DNA from: Buttiauxella warmboldiae
GTDB lineage: Bacteria > Pseudomonadota > Gammaproteobacteria > Enterobacterales > Enterobacteriaceae
Length of the DNA: 32,810 nt
Direction: 5' to 3'
Assembly (NCBI RefSeq): GCF_003818135.1
Contig: NZ_RPOH01000039.1
Location: 1 to 32,810, forward strand
The position numbers were made by a program, and so were the translations under genes. Shown here piece by piece: positions 1 through 7,983 of this stretch (position 1 is its first letter; each line of letters starts with the position of its first letter). The notes under the pieces were generated by a model. It saw only the letters and a program-made list of their open reading frames with translations, did not search any database and was not told the origin of the DNA.

Positions 1-69
1 CGCTCAATACTGATGAGAGAACCCGGTAGCAACGGCAATATGCATGTCAGCGCCGAGCTCTACCGGTAA
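1..69 (+). CDS. yhcN: 3' end of a DUF1471 (YhcN/BhsA family) small periplasmic protein, partial
   Basis: The frame starting at base 1 is open to a TAA at 67-69 and ends ...NMHVSAELYR. This resembles the C-terminal strand of DUF1471 proteins (E. coli YhcN ends in TAELYK). Members of the family are short exported proteins linked to stress and biofilm responses. Only 22 codons are inside the window, so the signal peptide and most of the fold are not visible. In E. coli yhcN is also on the plus strand, convergent with yhcO, which supports the call. The assignment rests on a short C-terminal match plus position. Confidence 0.6.
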   Translation, partial: RSILMREPGSNGNMHVSAELYR

Positions 70-332
70 GCGAATGCAGCGAGGCATTGACATCGCGCGT
101 TAACACCAGGAACACCATAACGACATAGAAAACCCCACCCTGTGAGCAATACGCCAGCACAGACTGATGACAAACCCATGACTTTGGTAAAACGAACATA
201 GGCCATCAATAGAAAACAAGGAAAATCAATTTATTGATTTTCGGCCGATCGCCACAAAGAAGGAAAAACCACGTTTTTTCCTTCTTTGTCAGCAATCTCA
301 GCAGGGTATTTTTCTTTCTGGGCAGACGATTA
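70..332. other. convergent intergenic region with two inverted repeats, no gene
   Basis: This stretch lies between the 3' ends of yhcN (plus) and yhcO (minus). I see no convincing gene; a 60-codon minus-strand frame at 206-388 overlaps yhcO out of frame, resembles nothing I know and is low-complexity. Two inverted repeats are present: GAAAATCAA at 221-229 pairs with 234-242 (loop TTTA), and a 15-bp arm at 254-268 pairs with 275-289. Confidence 0.6.
254..289. terminator. 15-bp perfect hairpin, probable bidirectional terminator of yhcN/yhcO
   Basis: ACAAAGAAGGAAAAA (254-268) and its exact reverse complement (275-289) are separated by six bases. The arms are A-rich then T-rich on both strands, so each direction ends in a U-rich 3' arm. 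It lies between two converging genes. The GC content of the stem is low, so terminator strength is uncertain. Confidence 0.5.
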
Positions 333-605
333 TTAACCGCGCACGTTAAAGCGTAATTGCCCTTCCAGCTCCTCTTCTGCTTCATCAAAAAGCAAAATCA
401 AAGCGCCATAACGCCGCCTTTGTATCTCGGGCAAATGAACAAATTCAATCTCCGCCGGGAGCGGTAACGTGCCCCCGACGACCACATCCCACAAGCTGTC
501 GAGATCGTGAACCTGTTTTTTCTCAAGCTCAAATGCCTGGATAAAGTGACGATAGAATGCTGACTGGTCTTCTATCTGACGAAAATCAAAGGTGTATTTT
601 TTCAT
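333..605 (-). CDS. yhcO: barstar-like putative ribonuclease inhibitor YhcO
   Basis: This 90-residue acidic protein has exactly the length of barstar. It shares the barstar layout: an N-terminal MKKYTFD strand, then the [12 protein letters not shown] segment that corresponds to the barnase-binding helix and loop (DALWDCL in barstar), then an L-x-L-P strand. Barstars are cytoplasmic inhibitors of barnase-type RNases. The ATG is preceded by AAGGTGG with six bases of spacing. It lies 42 bp after the aldehyde dehydrogenase on the same strand, so the two may share a transcript. No barnase-like gene is visible in this window, so the partner is unknown; the inhibitor role is a family inference. Confidence 0.85.
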   Translation of the reverse strand: MKKYTFDFRQIEDQSAFYRHFIQAFELEKKQVHDLDSLWDVVVGGTLPLPAEIEFVHLPEIQRRRYGALILLFDEAEEELEGQLRFNVRG

Positions 606-647
606 TGCTTGCCACCTTAACCAGAATGAACCTTACCTGCTTAATGA

Positions 648-2102
648 CTACAGCCCACCAATATGCAGCGTTTTGACTTCCAGGTACTCATCAAGCCCCA
701 GCACCGAGCCTTCGCGGCCCAGCCCGGACTCTTTTACGCCACCAAATGGCCCCAGCTCGGTCGATACGGCGCACTCATTAATCCCAATCATCCCACTTTC
801 AAGCGCCTGAGAAACGCGGAAGACTCGCGCCAGATCCTGCGTATAGAAGTAGGCCGCCAGACCAAATGGCGTGTTATTCGCACGCTTAATCACTTCCTCT
901 TCCGTTTTAAAACTAAAACACGCGGCCAGCGGACCGAAGGTTTCTTCCTGTGCCAGTTTCATCTCGTCACCAGCGTTGACAAGCACCGTGGGCTGCCAGA
1001 AATTACCGCCCAGCTGATGGCTTTTGCCGCCCACCAGCACTTTGCCGCCTTTGGCCTGCGCATCTTCTATATGTTCGCGAACCTTATCGACCGCCGATTG
1101 TTCAATTAATGGCCCGACCACCACACCTTCATCCAGCCCGTTCCCTACTTTCAGGGCGCTGACCGCCGCAGCCAGCTTATTGACGAACGTCTCATAAACC
1201 GGCTCCTGGATGAAGAAGCGGTTCACGCTAACGCACACTTGCCCGGCATTGCGGAATTTATTCGCAATAGCCCCTTTCACCGCCTCGTCAATATCGGCAT
1301 CTTCAAACACGATATACGGCGCGTTACCGCCCAGCTCCATTGAAACCTTTTTCATGGTTTCAGCCGCATTACGCACCAGGGTTTTGCCCACAGCGGTGGA
1401 GCCGGTAAAGGAGATTTTACGTACCTGATGGCTAGCCATAATTGCGTCGCTGATTTCTTGCGTATTACCGGCAACGGCATTTAGCACGCCATCAGGCACT
1501 CCCGCTTTTTTCGCCAGCGCCAGCAAAGCAAACGCTGATAGCGGAGTGTTATTCGCCGGTTTAATGACGCCGGTACAGCCTGCGGCAAGCGCCGGGCCGA
1601 GTTTACGGGTCAGCATCGCCATAGGGAAATTCCACGGCGTGATAGCGGCTACCACGCCGATGGGTTCACGCGTAGCCAGAATGCGAGATCCAGGTTTCGC
1701 CGGGGGAATGATTTCACCGTTTGCCCGCTTGGCTTGCTCGGCGAACCACTGGATAAAACTTGCGGCATATTCGACTTCGCCTTCCGCCTCTTTCAACGGT
1801 TTGCCTTGTTCGGTGGTCATCAAGCGCCCAAGCCAGGCTTTATTCTCAATAATTAACTGGAACCAGCGATAGAGAATAGTTGAGCGTTCTTTGGCGGTTT
1901 TTGCCCGCCAGGCCGGGAAAGCTTTTGCCGCAGCGGCGATCGCTTCTTCCGCTTCCTTTTTACCCGCTTTTGCCACTTTAGCGACAACTTCGCCCGTGGC
2001 GGGATTGAGCACATCAAAGGTCTGATTGAGCTTTCGCCATTCGCCATTGACCAGATAGCCGGTGTTGAATAATTCGCAGTCCTGGAGTGCCTGATTTGTC
2101 AT
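648..2102 (-). CDS. NAD(P)-dependent aldehyde dehydrogenase, GabD/succinate-semialdehyde dehydrogenase-like
   Basis: This is a full-length 484-residue ALDH-superfamily enzyme that oxidises an aldehyde to the acid in the cytoplasm. Visible motifs are TPWNF (catalytic Asn ~158), KPANNTP (cofactor-binding Lys ~181), FTGSTAVGK (Rossmann loop 232-240), MELGGNAP (general-base Glu ~256) and NAGQVCV (nucleophile Cys ~290). Similarity is closest to GabD/YneI-type succinate-semialdehyde dehydrogenases, but the substrate cannot be read from the sequence. It follows aaeB on the same strand after 74 bp, which include a terminator-like hairpin, and precedes yhcO. E. coli K-12 has no gene here. The neighbourhood suggests, but does not show, oxidation of an aromatic aldehyde whose acid is exported by AaeAB. 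The ATG is preceded by CAGGAGAAAACT, a strong ribosome binding site. Confidence 0.9.
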   Translation of the reverse strand: MTNQALQDCELFNTGYLVNGEWRKLNQTFDVLNPATGEVVAKVAKAGKKEAEEAIAAAAKAFPAWRAKTAKERSTILYRWFQLIIENKAWLGRLMTTEQGKPLKEAEGEVEYAASFIQWFAEQAKRANGEIIPPAKPGSRILATREPIGVVAAITPWNFPMAMLTRKLGPALAAGCTGVIKPANNTPLSAFALLALAKKAGVPDGVLNAVAGNTQEISDAIMASHQVRKISFTGSTAVGKTLVRNAAETMKKVSMELGGNAPYIVFEDADIDEAVKGAIANKFRNAGQVCVSVNRFFIQEPVYETFVNKLAAAVSALKVGNGLDEGVVVGPLIEQSAVDKVREHIEDAQAKGGKVLVGGKSHQLGGNFWQPTVLVNAGDEMKLAQEETFGPLAACFSFKTEEEVIKRANNTPFGLAAYFYTQDLARVFRVSQALESGMIGINECAVSTELGPFGGVKESGLGREGSVLGLDEYLEVKTLHIGGL

Positions 2103-2146
2103 AGTTTTCTCCTGTTTTGCATTGCGTATCTGCTAAGTATAGATAC

Positions 2147-2170
2147 AAAAAAGCCGACGCATGGCGTCAG
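2147..2170 (-). terminator. Rho-independent terminator after aaeB
   Basis: Read on the minus strand, CTGACGC-CAT-GCGTCGG (2154-2170, one T-G wobble) is followed by CTTTTTTG. It begins just past the aaeB stop. It would limit readthrough from aaeXAB into the downstream aldehyde dehydrogenase. The short 3-base loop makes efficiency uncertain. Confidence 0.6.
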
Positions 2171-2176
2171 GTCAGG

Positions 2177-4138
2177 TCAGGCAGTAATGAAAGCCTGCTG
2201 GTATTTATGCAATACCTCCGCTAGCCGTTTCACCGGTTCGGTAACTTGCTGCGGCGCTTCCCAGATTCGCAATTTCTCCTGGTAAACGTCGAGCTCTTCC
2301 AGTAATTGATTGAAGTAACGCCGTTTTTTATCATCACTGGACGCTGATGTCACTTTATCTGCGGTTTTGCGCAGTTGGCGATGGTATGCCGAGAGATCGT
2401 CATTCACCGGTATTGGCACATCGCGCAGGCGCTGGTGAGCAATAATTAACGTCAGCGCCAGGCGGTAACGCGGGATATCGCCGGGAAACATATTCAGCAG
2501 CAGGAAAAGCTGCTGATAGAGCGCTGGCAGATGGTTTTCTTTGCGGCGTGCTTTGTTAGTCGTCAGCGCGGAAACTGCCGCCGAAACAAACTGGTTTAAC
2601 AACGTGCGTCCGGTTTGGGCTTTCGAGTTATCGCGGATGATGAGTATCACCATCAGCGCCACGAAACAGCCAATAATCTGCCCTAGCGTGCTGTCCAGGA
2701 AGGTATTGAAGTGGAACGTCATGGGGTTATCTAACACGATAACGTTAATTGTTCCGGCCAGCGCCCCCATCGAGCCAAGCCGCCGCTTCTGCACTTCGAT
2801 ACCAATAAAGAACGCCAGCAGGGCAAGGCTAATAGCAAGCAACACCATACTTTGCTGCGTGCCGGGAATGATCACCAGAAAATAGAGCCCGCCCAGCGGC
2901 AATGCCACCAGCATGCCATAGAGAAAATCGAGCGCCACCATTCTGGGGTTCGGCAAGCGCATGGCGAGAGAGGTGACCACAGCAATCATGACCATGGCGC
3001 CACTGCCGGAAGTCCAGCCTGTCCATAACCAGAACAGGCTACCCAGCAGGCAGGAAATGGTGGTACGCCAGAAGTTGATCATCGCGTGATGGCCTTCGGC
3101 AGACTGCACTTTTACCACCGCTTCCTGAGTCAGCACTTCCTCTTCAATCGCGCTGATGCGGGCATTACTGACCACGCCACGCTTCAGTAATAGGTAGCGC
3201 GTCGCCTCACTGGCCCAGCTACGAATAGTTACCGGGGTATATTTTTCACCGGAGAATGAGATGGCTTTGCGGATAACTTTCAGCTGCTGGTGAACATCCG
3301 CAGCCGTTTCTACCGGCGTTTCAAACAACTCGCGAAATTCAGGCGTCACAAATTCAGGGCGCGTGTTCTGAATCAGGAAGGTTTCACAGGCCTGGGTAAT
3401 CAGAGCCAGAGAAACCGTGTTGAGCGCTTTCAGACGACGGTTCGCCCGCCCCCAGCGAGCCGATTCAATCTTGAGATTATTACGCATGCCTTCAAGGACG
3501 GTAGTGCGCTGAACCAGGCTTGCCCAGGCTTTATCGACTTCTTCTTTCTCGCCGTGCGCAATACACAGCTGCATCAGGCGGTAATGATCCACCAACAGCC
3601 TGTCGAGCTGCCTGTCGATTTCTTTCTTTATCGAACGCGGCGAGAAAATTAAATCGGCGATGATGGCGCAAACAATACCAATGACAATTTCACTACAGCG
3701 CTCGACGGCAAACTGCGGCGCAACCAAAGGATTCGCCTGAATAGTGACCACAATAATCAGCGCGGTATAGCCCGCAAGCCCCCAGGCATAGGAGTTTTCG
3801 ACCTTAACCAGCGAGGAAATCCAGGTGCAAAATCCCGCCCAGATGCAGCACACCAGCAGCATAACGACGGGGGCGCGAATTAAGGTGGTGATAATAAATA
3901 TCGCGGCGAAACAGCCAATAAATGTGCCGACAATACGCAGCATACCGCGATAACGAATCGCTCCCGAATAGGGTTCGCCGCCTGCCGCAAAAGCAGGGCC
4001 GGCAGCAACCAGCACCGCCGTCAGCACTGCCCAGCGCGGGGTTTCCAGTTCAAAATGAAAGCCCACCCATAGCGCCAGCACAATGGCAAAAGCCAATTTG
4101 AAGGCGAAGCGTAAATGTAACCGCGAAATATAATACAT
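2177..4138 (-). CDS. aaeB: p-hydroxybenzoic acid efflux pump inner-membrane subunit AaeB
   Basis: This 653-residue protein (E. coli AaeB 655) belongs to the FUSC/aromatic acid exporter family. Two clusters of membrane segments (roughly residues 10-170 and 350-500) are each followed by a long hydrophilic cytoplasmic region. Recognisable stretches include [20 protein letters not shown] near the N-terminus and [20 protein letters not shown] at the start of the second cluster. With AaeA it is thought to expel hydroxylated aromatic carboxylic acids as a metabolic relief valve. It is the last gene of aaeXAB, starting 12 bp after the aaeA stop, and a terminator-like hairpin follows. Its stop codon lies in a GTCAG triplicate. 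Confidence 0.95.
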   Translation of the reverse strand: MYYISRLHLRFAFKLAFAIVLALWVGFHFELETPRWAVLTAVLVAAGPAFAAGGEPYSGAIRYRGMLRIVGTFIGCFAAIFIITTLIRAPVVMLLVCCIWAGFCTWISSLVKVENSYAWGLAGYTALIIVVTIQANPLVAPQFAVERCSEIVIGIVCAIIADLIFSPRSIKKEIDRQLDRLLVDHYRLMQLCIAHGEKEEVDKAWASLVQRTTVLEGMRNNLKIESARWGRANRRLKALNTVSLALITQACETFLIQNTRPEFVTPEFRELFETPVETAADVHQQLKVIRKAISFSGEKYTPVTIRSWASEATRYLLLKRGVVSNARISAIEEEVLTQEAVVKVQSAEGHHAMINFWRTTISCLLGSLFWLWTGWTSGSGAMVMIAVVTSLAMRLPNPRMVALDFLYGMLVALPLGGLYFLVIIPGTQQSMVLLAISLALLAFFIGIEVQKRRLGSMGALAGTINVIVLDNPMTFHFNTFLDSTLGQIIGCFVALMVILIIRDNSKAQTGRTLLNQFVSAAVSALTTNKARRKENHLPALYQQLFLLLNMFPGDIPRYRLALTLIIAHQRLRDVPIPVNDDLSAYHRQLRKTADKVTSASSDDKKRRYFNQLLEELDVYQEKLRIWEAPQQVTEPVKRLAEVLHKYQQAFITA

Positions 4139-4150
4139 ATCGACCCGTGC

Positions 4151-5083
4151 TTAACCGAACTCACGCAGGCGATGCATGAGTTTAATAAATACCGATTCGT
4201 GGTCAGTATCTCTGTCTTTTTCCCCTGTCACCACGACGGTTGCCGTGGTCCCGGCGGGATAAAGATTGGCCTGTTGCGCATCCAGATGAATTCTTACCGG
4301 CACACGTTGCGCCAGACGCACCCACTCCAGGTTGGAATCAACGGTAGCCATGCCTTTCATATCTTTAGTACTGCTGGCATTGGTCACCCCGGCAGAAATG
4401 CTATCAACCGTGCCGCGTAAAACGCGGTTGCTGCCAAGCGGGGTGATTTGTACGCGATATCCCGGACGAATCCCGTCAAGCTTGGTTTCTTCCATGTAAG
4501 CCAGAATGTAGAACGTGCCGCGTTTAACCAGGGCAACAGCAGTGGAGCCTCGGGTAATAAACTCGCCGCTATACACGTTCAGGTTAGTCACCCAGCCTTC
4601 TGCTGGGGCACGGATAATAGTGCGTTGCAGATCCAGCTGGGCTAAATCACGGGTTGCTTCTGCTTTTGCCAGCTGATGTAACACGGTCTGCAGCATATTG
4701 TTTGACTGTTCAATTTCTTCACGCGACATGGCCTGGGTACCTAACGAATTACGGCGACCGGCTTCACGACGTTTTTCCCCTGCCAAAGCCCGGAAATATG
4801 AAACATCCGCTTCAGCTTGTTCCAGCGCTTTCTGATAGCGAGGCTGGTCGATGGTGAAAAGAATCTGATCTTTCTTCACCAGTTGGTTGTCATGGACCCT
4901 CACATCGGTAATCAGGCCGGATACATCGGGCGCTATCGCGACCACGTCCGCGGTAAAACGAGCGTCACGGGTCCACGGTGATTCGGTGTAAAACACCCAG
5001 GCACGAAAAATAGCGATAAAAGCCAGCAGCACCAGAATCAGCGTGATGGCAGTGCGGGAAATTTTTCTGGTTATTTCTTTCAC
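4151..5083 (-). CDS. aaeA: p-hydroxybenzoic acid efflux pump periplasmic adaptor subunit AaeA
   Basis: This 310-residue membrane fusion protein (HlyD/EmrA type) has the same length as E. coli AaeA. It has an N-terminal membrane anchor (about residues 10-30, [20 protein letters not shown]). Next come the first lipoyl half ([23 protein letters not shown]), an alpha-hairpin around residues 75-150, the second lipoyl half ([20 protein letters not shown]), and a beta-barrel domain. It should link AaeB to an outer-membrane channel. The start codon is GTG, seven bases after the aaeX stop and behind GAGGTTGAT. The tight spacing implies co-translation with aaeX and aaeB. Confidence 0.95.
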   Translation of the reverse strand: MKEITRKISRTAITLILVLLAFIAIFRAWVFYTESPWTRDARFTADVVAIAPDVSGLITDVRVHDNQLVKKDQILFTIDQPRYQKALEQAEADVSYFRALAGEKRREAGRRNSLGTQAMSREEIEQSNNMLQTVLHQLAKAEATRDLAQLDLQRTIIRAPAEGWVTNLNVYSGEFITRGSTAVALVKRGTFYILAYMEETKLDGIRPGYRVQITPLGSNRVLRGTVDSISAGVTNASSTKDMKGMATVDSNLEWVRLAQRVPVRIHLDAQQANLYPAGTTATVVVTGEKDRDTDHESVFIKLMHRLREFG

Positions 5084-5090
5084 ATCAACC

Positions 5091-5294
5091 TCAGATAAAA
5101 AGACGCGAAATCAGATAAAACAGGCAGCAATAAAGCGCCGTATTAAATAATGCCGGGTGCCAGACAAAATCATAAATTCCCGTCGGGGTCAGCAGACGGC
5201 GAACCAGCCAGAATAATGCCAGCGAAAGCAGCAGTTCAAAAAATATCGGCGGAAAAGAAAGACCGAATATCACAATGACGGGAAATAAGCTCAT
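5091..5294 (-). CDS. aaeX: AaeX, small DUF1656 inner-membrane protein
   Basis: This 67-residue protein has two hydrophobic segments (about residues 3-30 and 45-65), matching the DUF1656/AaeX family in length and position. It is the first gene of aaeXAB. Family members regularly sit ahead of AaeA-type adaptors, but their own function is unsettled. The ATG is preceded by AAGG with six bases of spacing. The region upstream, shared with divergent aaeR, holds the candidate operators. Confidence 0.92.
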   Translation of the reverse strand: MSLFPVIVIFGLSFPPIFFELLLSLALFWLVRRLLTPTGIYDFVWHPALFNTALYCCLFYLISRLFI

Positions 5295-5349
5295 GTTAAC
5301 CTTGCTGGAGATTCAGAAGACGCAAACCCTGAATAGCCCGGAGTGCTTA

Positions 5350-5398
5350 GCTAACGTTTAATGGGTTCTGTTAATAGTATATTAACGTAATTGTTAGC
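5350..5398. promoter_or_regulatory. nested palindromes between aaeX and aaeR, candidate AaeR operator
   Basis: GCTAAC at 5350-5355 mirrors GTTAGC at 5393-5398. Inside this pair, GTTAAT (5370-5375) mirrors ATTAAC (5381-5386) around AGTAT. LysR regulators usually bind such dyads between themselves and a divergent target. A minus-strand TATACT (5376-5381), possibly the aaeX -10, lies in the inner palindrome and has no good -35, as expected of an activated promoter. The assignment to AaeR is inference. Confidence 0.5.
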
Positions 5399-5406
5399 CG
5401 GTTATC

Positions 5407-5412
5407 TATAAT
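5407..5412 (+). promoter_or_regulatory. candidate aaeR -10 box
   Basis: A perfect TATAAT lies 35 bases before the aaeR ATG. No good -35 hexamer occurs 16-18 bases upstream, so strength or activator dependence is unclear. Confidence 0.35.
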
Positions 5413-5432
5413 CTGTGATCTAAATCACTTTT
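5411..5432. promoter_or_regulatory. near-consensus CRP (cAMP receptor protein) site
   Basis: TGTGATCTAAATCACT (5414-5429) differs from the ideal CRP core TGTGATCTAGATCACA at two positions and has the correct N6 spacing. Its centre is 26 bp before the aaeR start and about 127 bp before the aaeX start. Overlapping the candidate aaeR -10, it could repress aaeR, activate aaeXAB, or both. CRP occupancy is inferred from the motif alone. Confidence 0.6.
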
Positions 5433-5447
5433 AACTCAGAGTGAACA

Positions 5448-6389
5448 ATGGAAAGACTCAAACGCATGTCCGTCTTTGCCAAAGTGGTTGAGCTTGGCTC
5501 CTTCACGGCGACCGCAAGACAGTTAGAAATGAGCGTGTCGTCGATCAGCCAAACCGTTTCAAAACTCGAAGATGAGTTACAGGTTAAGCTGCTGAACCGG
5601 AGCACCCGCAGCATTGGCCTGACCGAGGCCGGTAAAATCTATTATCTCGGCTGTCGTAAAATGTTGCATGAGGCGCAGGAGGTGCATGAGCAGCTTTACG
5701 CGTTTAACAACACGCCAATCGGCACGTTAAGAATTGGCAGCTCTTCAACTATGGCACAAAATGTCCTCGCCTCCATGACCGCCGAGATGCTTAAAGAGTA
5801 CCCGCAATTAACCGTTAACCTGGTGACGGGTATTCCGGCTCCCGACCTGATTGCCGATGGCCTGGACGTGGTGATCCGCGTCGGAGCTTTGCAGGATTCA
5901 AGCCTGTTCTCAACAAGGCTTGGCTCAATGCCGATGGTGGTTTGCGCCGCAAAAAGCTATCTGCAGCAAAATGGGTCGCCGGAAAAACCGGCCGATCTCG
6001 CCAGCCATGAATGGCTGGAATACAGCATTCGCCCGCACAATGAATTTGAGTTGATCGCGCCTGAAGGCCTTACGACGCGCATGATCCCCCAGGGGCGCTT
6101 TATCACCAACGATCCCATGACGCTAAGCCGCTGGCTTAAAGCCGGTGCCGGGATCGCCTATGTCCCGCTGATGTGGGTGATCGATGAGATCAATGACGGA
6201 TCGCTGGAGATTTTATTCCCAGGCTATCAATCCGATCCGCGGCCGGTGTACGCGCTGTATACTGAAAAAGATAAGCTGCCGCTGAAGGTACAGGTGTGTA
6301 TTAACTACCTGACGGAGTATTTCGTAAAGGTTTCGCATGTTTATCAAGGTGTACGCGAGAATAAAGGACGTGGAAAAGAGGTGAGGTAA
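5448..6389 (+). CDS. aaeR: LysR-type transcriptional regulator AaeR
   Basis: This 313-residue protein (E. coli AaeR ~309) has an N-terminal winged helix-turn-helix in residues 1-60 (FTATARQLEMSVSSISQTVS is the recognition region). The LysR substrate-binding domain runs from about 90 to 295 (IGTLRIGSSSTMAQNVLA, PDLIADGLDVVIRVG). It should sense aromatic carboxylates and activate the divergent aaeXAB operon. The C-terminal tail (RENKGRGKEVR) is basic. It converges on tldD, with a shared hairpin between them. Confidence 0.95.
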   Translation: MERLKRMSVFAKVVELGSFTATARQLEMSVSSISQTVSKLEDELQVKLLNRSTRSIGLTEAGKIYYLGCRKMLHEAQEVHEQLYAFNNTPIGTLRIGSSSTMAQNVLASMTAEMLKEYPQLTVNLVTGIPAPDLIADGLDVVIRVGALQDSSLFSTRLGSMPMVVCAAKSYLQQNGSPEKPADLASHEWLEYSIRPHNEFELIAPEGLTTRMIPQGRFITNDPMTLSRWLKAGAGIAYVPLMWVIDEINDGSLEILFPGYQSDPRPVYALYTEKDKLPLKVQVCINYLTEYFVKVSHVYQGVRENKGRGKEVR

Positions 6390-6409
6390 AAAATGAGGGA
6401 GAGAAAATA

Positions 6410-6436
6410 AAACAGCCGCGATTAACCCGGCTGTTT
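6410..6436. terminator. bidirectional terminator between aaeR and tldD
   Basis: AAACAGCCG (6410-6418) pairs perfectly with CGGCTGTTT (6428-6436) around a nine-base loop. On the minus strand it is followed by TATTTT after the tldD stop; on the plus strand it follows aaeR. Position between converging genes supports use in both directions, more strongly for tldD. Confidence 0.8.
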
Positions 6437-6454
6437 GCATATAGAAATTAACTT

Positions 6455-7909
6455 TTACGCGGTGCCGCCAACCGTCAGATTGTCGACCTTAAGGGTTGGC
6501 TGGCCAACTCCGACTGGCAAGCTCTGCCCTTCTTTTCCACACACGCCGACGCCGTTATCCAGCGCCAGATCATTACCGACCATAGAAATCTGCTGCATGG
6601 TTTCGATACCGGAGCCGATAAGCGTTGCCCCTTTCACCGGTTTGGTCACTTTGCCGTTTTCGATGAGATAGGCTTCGGAAGTGGAGAACACAAACTTACC
6701 GGAGGTGATATCCACCTGTCCACCGCCAAAATTAGGCGCGTAGATACCGTATTCAACCGACTCGATAATCTGCTGTGGAGTCGATTTACCCGCCAGCATA
6801 TAGGTGTTGGTCATACGTGGCATCGGCAGGTGCGCATAAGATTCACGGCGGCCGTTACCCGTTGGCGCAACGCCCATCAGGCGCGCATTGAGTTTGTCCT
6901 GCATATAACCTTTCAGCACGCCGTTTTCGATTAACACGTTGTACTGGCCCGGCACGCCTTCATCGTCAATAGCCACAGAACCACGGCGGTTGGCCATAGT
7001 GCCATCATCCACCACGGTGCAGAGTTCCGAGGCAACCAGCTGGCCCAGCTGGCCCAGCTGGCCGCTGAATACCGAAGTACCGCGGCGGTTGAAATCCCCT
7101 TCCAGGCCGTGCCCCACCGCTTCATGTAACAATACGCCGGGCCAGCCTGCGCCAAGCACTACCGGGAACATCCCCGCAGGTGCCGCAACGGCAGAGAGCG
7201 TCACCAGCGCCATGCGCACGGCTTCTTTCGCCCAGGCGTCGGCGCGAACTTCACCGTTAACGGTTTCAAGGAAATAGTCATAGCCGAAACGACCGCCGCC
7301 GCCGCTGGAGCCGCGCTCGCGTTTGCCGTTGTCTTCAACCTGCACGCTGACAGAAAGACGTACTAACGGGCGCACATCAGCCGCCAGAGTCCCGTCCGTT
7401 GCGGCGACAAGTATTAATTCATACACGCCGGTCAGGCTGGCGGTCACCTCCTGAACGCGGGCATCTGCCGCGCGCGCTACGCTATCTACGCGTTTCAGGA
7501 TGTCGAGCTTCTCTTCGCGCGTCATGCTTTGCAGCGGGTCAGCGCTGGTATAAAGCGCGCTATGCTGCACAGCACCTAATGTCTGTACGCGACCATTGCC
7601 TTTTTCCTGCACAATGCTGCGTGCCGCATGAGCACTCTGTTCCAGAGCCAGCAGGCTGACCTGGTCGGCATAGGCAAAACCGGTTTTCTCACCGCTGACG
7701 GCACGCACGCCCACACCCTGATCGATGTTGTAAGAACCCTCTTTAATAATGCGGTCTTCCAGCACCCAGGATTCGTGATAACTGGACTGGAAATAGAGAT
7801 CTCCATAGTCGAGTCGGCGCTCGGACAACTGCCCCAAAATGGAAAACAGATCTTGATGGGTTAAGCCATTCGCAGACAGCAACTGCTCACTTACCAGGTT
7901 CAGACTCAT
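6455..7909 (-). CDS. tldD: metalloprotease TldD
   Basis: TldD is the zinc-protease partner of TldE/PmbA. The cytoplasmic TldD/E complex degrades unfolded peptides, matures microcin B17 and affects CcdA turnover. The zinc motif HEAVGH is at residues 262-267. The C-terminal block ([33 protein letters not shown]) is highly conserved. Length is 484 against 481 in E. coli; the extra three residues are one more GQL unit at 283-291, encoded by three perfect copies of a 9-bp repeat. It is the last gene of the rng-yhdP-tldD series, 74 bp after yhdP, and is followed by a hairpin terminator. The partner pmbA is not in this window. Confidence 0.97.
   Translation of the reverse strand: MSLNLVSEQLLSANGLTHQDLFSILGQLSERRLDYGDLYFQSSYHESWVLEDRIIKEGSYNIDQGVGVRAVSGEKTGFAYADQVSLLALEQSAHAARSIVQEKGNGRVQTLGAVQHSALYTSADPLQSMTREEKLDILKRVDSVARAADARVQEVTASLTGVYELILVAATDGTLAADVRPLVRLSVSVQVEDNGKRERGSSGGGGRFGYDYFLETVNGEVRADAWAKEAVRMALVTLSAVAAPAGMFPVVLGAGWPGVLLHEAVGHGLEGDFNRRGTSVFSGQLGQLGQLVASELCTVVDDGTMANRRGSVAIDDEGVPGQYNVLIENGVLKGYMQDKLNARLMGVAPTGNGRRESYAHLPMPRMTNTYMLAGKSTPQQIIESVEYGIYAPNFGGGQVDITSGKFVFSTSEAYLIENGKVTKPVKGATLIGSGIETMQQISMVGNDLALDNGVGVCGKEGQSLPVGVGQPTLKVDNLTVGGTA
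7036..7062. repeat. three tandem copies of a 9-bp unit inside tldD
   Basis: CCAGCTGGC occurs three times head to tail with no mismatch. In frame it encodes the repeated GQL tripeptide at TldD residues 283-291, about 16 residues after the zinc motif. E. coli has GQVGEL here (memory), so one unit appears to have been gained. Confidence 0.9.
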
Positions 7910-7983
7910 CGTTTAGCTACTCTTAATTGTCTATCGATTGGAGATATCTATTGAGCTTGAGGTAATTCAAGACTCCCGTCAAA

